Shown: positions 6,219-7,920 of the stretch, in pieces
Position numbering within the stretch: position 1 is the first letter of the stretch
Layout of the letters: every line of letters begins with the position of its first letter
DNA from: an uncultured Rivibacter sp.
GTDB taxonomy: Bacteria > Pseudomonadota > Gammaproteobacteria > Burkholderiales > Burkholderiaceae
Assembly (NCBI GenBank): GCA_946480925.1
Contig: CAMLLU010000126.1
Location: forward strand, 1 to 7,920
Direction: 5' to 3'
DNA: 7,920 nt
The notes under the pieces: model-generated
Seen by the model: only the letters and a program-made list of their open reading frames with translations
Database searches by the model: none
Told to the model about the DNA's origin: nothing
Translations under genes and position numbers: made by a program

Positions 6219-6875
6219 CTAGGAGCGGCTGGCCGCGCGAGACAGGTGCTCGCACTCGGCCACCAGGCATTCGGCGCAGCGCGGGCGCCAGCGCCGGCCT
6301 TGCTCGGGCGGCTCCGATTCGGCTGCGGCCTGCAAGGCCAGGCCCCCGCCGCGCAAGGCCTGCAGCGCGGCCTTGGTGCGCGCATCGGCTGTGCCGTACA
6401 CCACGCCGTAGGGCTGCGACACCGAGGCCAGGGCCTGGCGGATGAGCTGGTCCACCGGCTCGCGCACGTGCTCTCCATCACGAATGAAGCCGTCGGCCTG
6501 CCAGGGCAGGTCCAGCGCGGTGAGCAGCGTGGCGTGGCACAGGCGCTGGTGCGCAGCCAGTGCTTCGGCATACAGCGACCGGTCTTCGAAGATGAGGTCG
6601 CTGTAGACAGCGATCATCACGGCGCTGGTGTCGGCCACCACGATGTCGTGCGCGCGTGCCGCTGCTTCGATGCGGCGTGTCTGCTCGACGGCGATGGCTG
6701 CCTGCTCGTCGACCCGTGGTGTGCGGCCTGCGCGGTCGCAGAACTCGCGCAGGTATTCGGTCACCACGACGGCGTCGTGTCCGAGGGCACGCAGCTCCAG
6801 CGTCAGCGCATGGGCCAGCGTCGTCTTGCCGGTGCTTTCGGCACCGAGGATGGCGATGACCTTGCCGGTTTTCAT
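6219..6875 (-). CDS. NadR-like ATPase, probable ribosylnicotinamide kinase
   Basis: A 218-aa P-loop protein predicted to phosphorylate nicotinamide riboside to NMN with ATP, trapping the vitamin brought in by the PnuC transporter encoded just before it. The Walker A motif GAESTGKT lies at 11-18. It is followed by TEYLREFC (39-46) and VADTSAVMIAVYSDLIF (80-96). DLPWQADGFIRDG (122-134) matches the segment typical of the kinase domain of NadR. There is no DNA-binding or adenylyltransferase domain as in E. coli NadR, so it is the stand-alone kinase form. Its ATG overlaps the pnuC stop by 4 bp (ATGA), indicating translational coupling. The C-terminus adds RCAECLVAECEH, with C200, C203, C208 and H210 spaced like a metal-binding knuckle; this is not part of the kinase fold. 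It converges with the S9 peptidase, 48 bp apart. Substrate is inferred from motif and neighbour. Confidence 0.85.
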   Translation of the reverse strand: MKTGKVIAILGAESTGKTTLAHALTLELRALGHDAVVVTEYLREFCDRAGRTPRVDEQAAIAVEQTRRIEAAARAHDIVVADTSAVMIAVYSDLIFEDRSLYAEALAAHQRLCHATLLTALDLPWQADGFIRDGEHVREPVDQLIRQALASVSQPYGVVYGTADARTKAALQALRGGGLALQAAAESEPPEQGRRWRPRCAECLVAECEHLSRAASRS

Positions 6876-7495
6876 GCGTGTTGCCCGGCCTGCCGCGACC
6901 AGGTGCGCCAGCCCACCACGGCCATCGCGGCGAACACTGCGTAGAGCACGACCGTGAGCCACAGGCCCTTGTAGGCGAAGAGCCCGACGCCCACGACGTT
7001 GACCGCTACCCAGGCCGGCCAGTTCTCGACGTACTTGCGGCCGAGCAGGAACTGCCCGAGCAGGCTGCCGGCCGTGGGAAAGGCGTCCCAGTAGGGCACG
7101 TCGGTGTCGGTGTAGTGGTCGAGGAACCAGCCCATCGCAGGCCATAGCGCAGCCATGCCCAGCAGCACGAGCCCGCGGTGCTTGCCGTCGAGCCAACGCA
7201 CGTGCAATGCCTGGCCATCGGCCTGCTTGCCGCGCAGCCACTGCCACCAGCCCCACAGCGCCACCACGGCAAAGAAGATCTGCAGCGAGGCGTCGCCATA
7301 CAGCCTGGCCTCCCAGAACACGAGCCAGTAGAGCACCGAGCTGGCGATCGCCAGCGGCCAGGCCAGCGGGTTGACGCGCCAGTTGCACACCACCATCCAC
7401 ACACCGAGCACGGCGCCGGCGAGTTCGGCCCAGCTGGCCGTGGCCGGGCCGACTGCGAAGGCGGGGGAATTCAGGAGGGCGACGAAGGTGTCCAT
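6872..7495 (-). CDS. pnuC: PnuC-family nicotinamide riboside transporter
   Basis: A 207-aa inner-membrane protein with about seven hydrophobic segments, as expected for PnuC facilitators (SWEET-like fold). It shows the family core: NWRVNPLAWPLAIASS (38-53), YWLVFWEARLYGDASLQIFF (56-75) and the tryptophan cluster WGWWQW (81-86) that lines the ligand path. The C-terminal half contains YWDAFPT, LLGQFLLGRKYVENWPAW and YKGLWLTVVLYAVFA. PnuC transports its vitamin by facilitated diffusion and depends on intracellular phosphorylation to trap it. Here that role fits the kinase gene overlapping its 3' end by 4 bp. Relatives PnuT and PnuX carry thiamine and riboflavin; the neighbouring NadR-like kinase favours nicotinamide riboside. 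It starts 42 bp after ftsB on the same strand. The ribosome binding site is weak. I see no NiaR/NrtR-type operator that I can name. Confidence 0.92.
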   Translation of the reverse strand: MDTFVALLNSPAFAVGPATASWAELAGAVLGVWMVVCNWRVNPLAWPLAIASSVLYWLVFWEARLYGDASLQIFFAVVALWGWWQWLRGKQADGQALHVRWLDGKHRGLVLLGMAALWPAMGWFLDHYTDTDVPYWDAFPTAGSLLGQFLLGRKYVENWPAWVAVNVVGVGLFAYKGLWLTVVLYAVFAAMAVVGWRTWSRQAGQHA

Positions 7496-7537
7496 GACGC
7501 GGCACGCTCGCCGTGAAGTACTGGAGGACTGCGCGCC

Positions 7538-7813
7538 TCAGCGTTTGGGCGCGATCTGTACGTAGATCTCGTCGGGCTTGACCATGCCCAGCTCGAAGCG
7601 CGCTTTCTCCTCGACCATCTCGAGGCCTTCCTTCAGGTCGCGCACTTCGGCGGCCAACTGCTCGTTGCGTTGGCGGGCCAGTTCGTTCTTGTCCTGTTGG
7701 GCGGCCAGCTCGGACTGCAGCACCATCACGCGCGGCACCCCGCCCTTGCCGAACCACAGCTCGACATGGACGAGGGCCAGCAAGACCACGAGGGCCAGCG
7801 TGACGAGGCGCAT
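7538..7813 (-). CDS. ftsB: Cell division protein FtsB (septum formation initiator)
   Basis: A 91-aa bitopic inner-membrane protein of the divisome, which joins FtsQ and FtsL and helps activate septal peptidoglycan synthesis. The short cytoplasmic end is followed by one membrane helix (about 3-21) and the conserved FGKGG (21-25). A coiled coil (about 28-66, rich in Gln, Glu and Arg) continues into EMVEEKARFELGMVKPDEIY (65-84), which matches the conserved FtsB end where an ExARxELG-like segment precedes KPxE. Length is normal. It starts 21 bp after the enolase stop, the classic eno-ftsB arrangement of proteobacteria, so it is probably transcribed with eno. No strong ribosome binding site is visible; GGAAAGG lies about 12-18 nt upstream. 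Confidence 0.95.
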   Translation of the reverse strand: MRLVTLALVVLLALVHVELWFGKGGVPRVMVLQSELAAQQDKNELARQRNEQLAAEVRDLKEGLEMVEEKARFELGMVKPDEIYVQIAPKR

Positions 7814-7834
7814 GCAGTCCGGCGGCCTTTCCGG

Positions 7835-7920
7835 TCAGCGCAGGTTGTAGAACGCCGAACGGCCGGGGTAGACGGCGATGTCGCCCAGGTCTTCCTCGAT
7901 GCGCAGCAGCTGGTTGTACT
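7835..7920 (-). CDS. eno: Enolase, C-terminal 27 residues (gene continues beyond right edge)
   Basis: The reverse strand from the right edge reads YNQLLRIEEDLG, then DIAVYPGRSAFYNLR and TGA. This is the nearly invariant C-terminus of bacterial enolase, which converts 2-phosphoglycerate to phosphoenolpyruvate in glycolysis. Only 27 complete codons are in the window. Its position 21 bp before ftsB agrees with the conserved eno-ftsB gene order and supports both calls. Confidence 0.95.
   Translation of the reverse strand, partial: YNQLLRIEEDLGDIAVYPGRSAFYNLR

Noticed and set aside
6876..7757. Upstream extension of the kinase frame, giving a 512-residue protein
   Set aside because: The extension is a shadow of pnuC and ftsB in another frame on the same strand. 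The kinase P-loop begins right after the Met at 6875.

Overview
The window looks like ordinary chromosome from a high-GC betaproteobacterium, most likely Burkholderiales (Comamonadaceae or Sphaerotilaceae-like). I base this on the strong G/C bias at third codon positions, the eno-ftsB order, and proteins (polar amino-acid binding lipoprotein, gamma-class carbonic anhydrase, Hsp33, DUF455) that resemble that group. The genus is not determined. About 95% is coding. I see no rRNA, tRNA, CRISPR array, insertion sequence, phage gene or change in base composition.

Left arm (1-1717, minus strand): an amino-acid ABC uptake operon. A binding lipoprotein (750-1619) is followed after 18 bp by a permease (731 down to the left edge, cut at its last residues). 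The ATPase is presumably beyond the edge. The leader upstream of the binding protein (1620-1717) holds a strong 8-bp-stem hairpin, either a terminator for the gene before it or a leader structure.

Middle (1718-6170): a divergent pair separated by only 38 bp. To the left runs a DUF455 ferritin-like di-metal protein (1718-2533). To the right run a gamma-carbonic-anhydrase family protein (2572-3096), the redox chaperone Hsp33 (3096-4052, sharing one base with the gene before it) and, after 45 bp, an exported S9 serine peptidase (4098-6170). The 38-bp gap contains the perfect palindrome CTAGAATTCTAG, which places a good -10 hexamer (TAGAAT) on each strand.

Right arm (6219-7920, minus strand, convergent with the peptidase): reading in the direction of transcription, the end of enolase (eno), the divisome protein FtsB, a PnuC-type vitamin transporter and a NadR-like ribosylnicotinamide kinase. 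pnuC and the kinase overlap by 4 bp (ATGA). Together they make a compact route that takes up nicotinamide riboside and traps it as NMN for NAD synthesis, placed behind a glycolysis/cell-division pair.

I did not find a convincing new multi-gene system. The points most worth a second look are the symmetric divergent promoter candidate, the Cys/His cluster at the C-terminus of the kinase, the uncharacterised ferritin-like gene facing the carbonic anhydrase/Hsp33 unit, and the leader hairpin.
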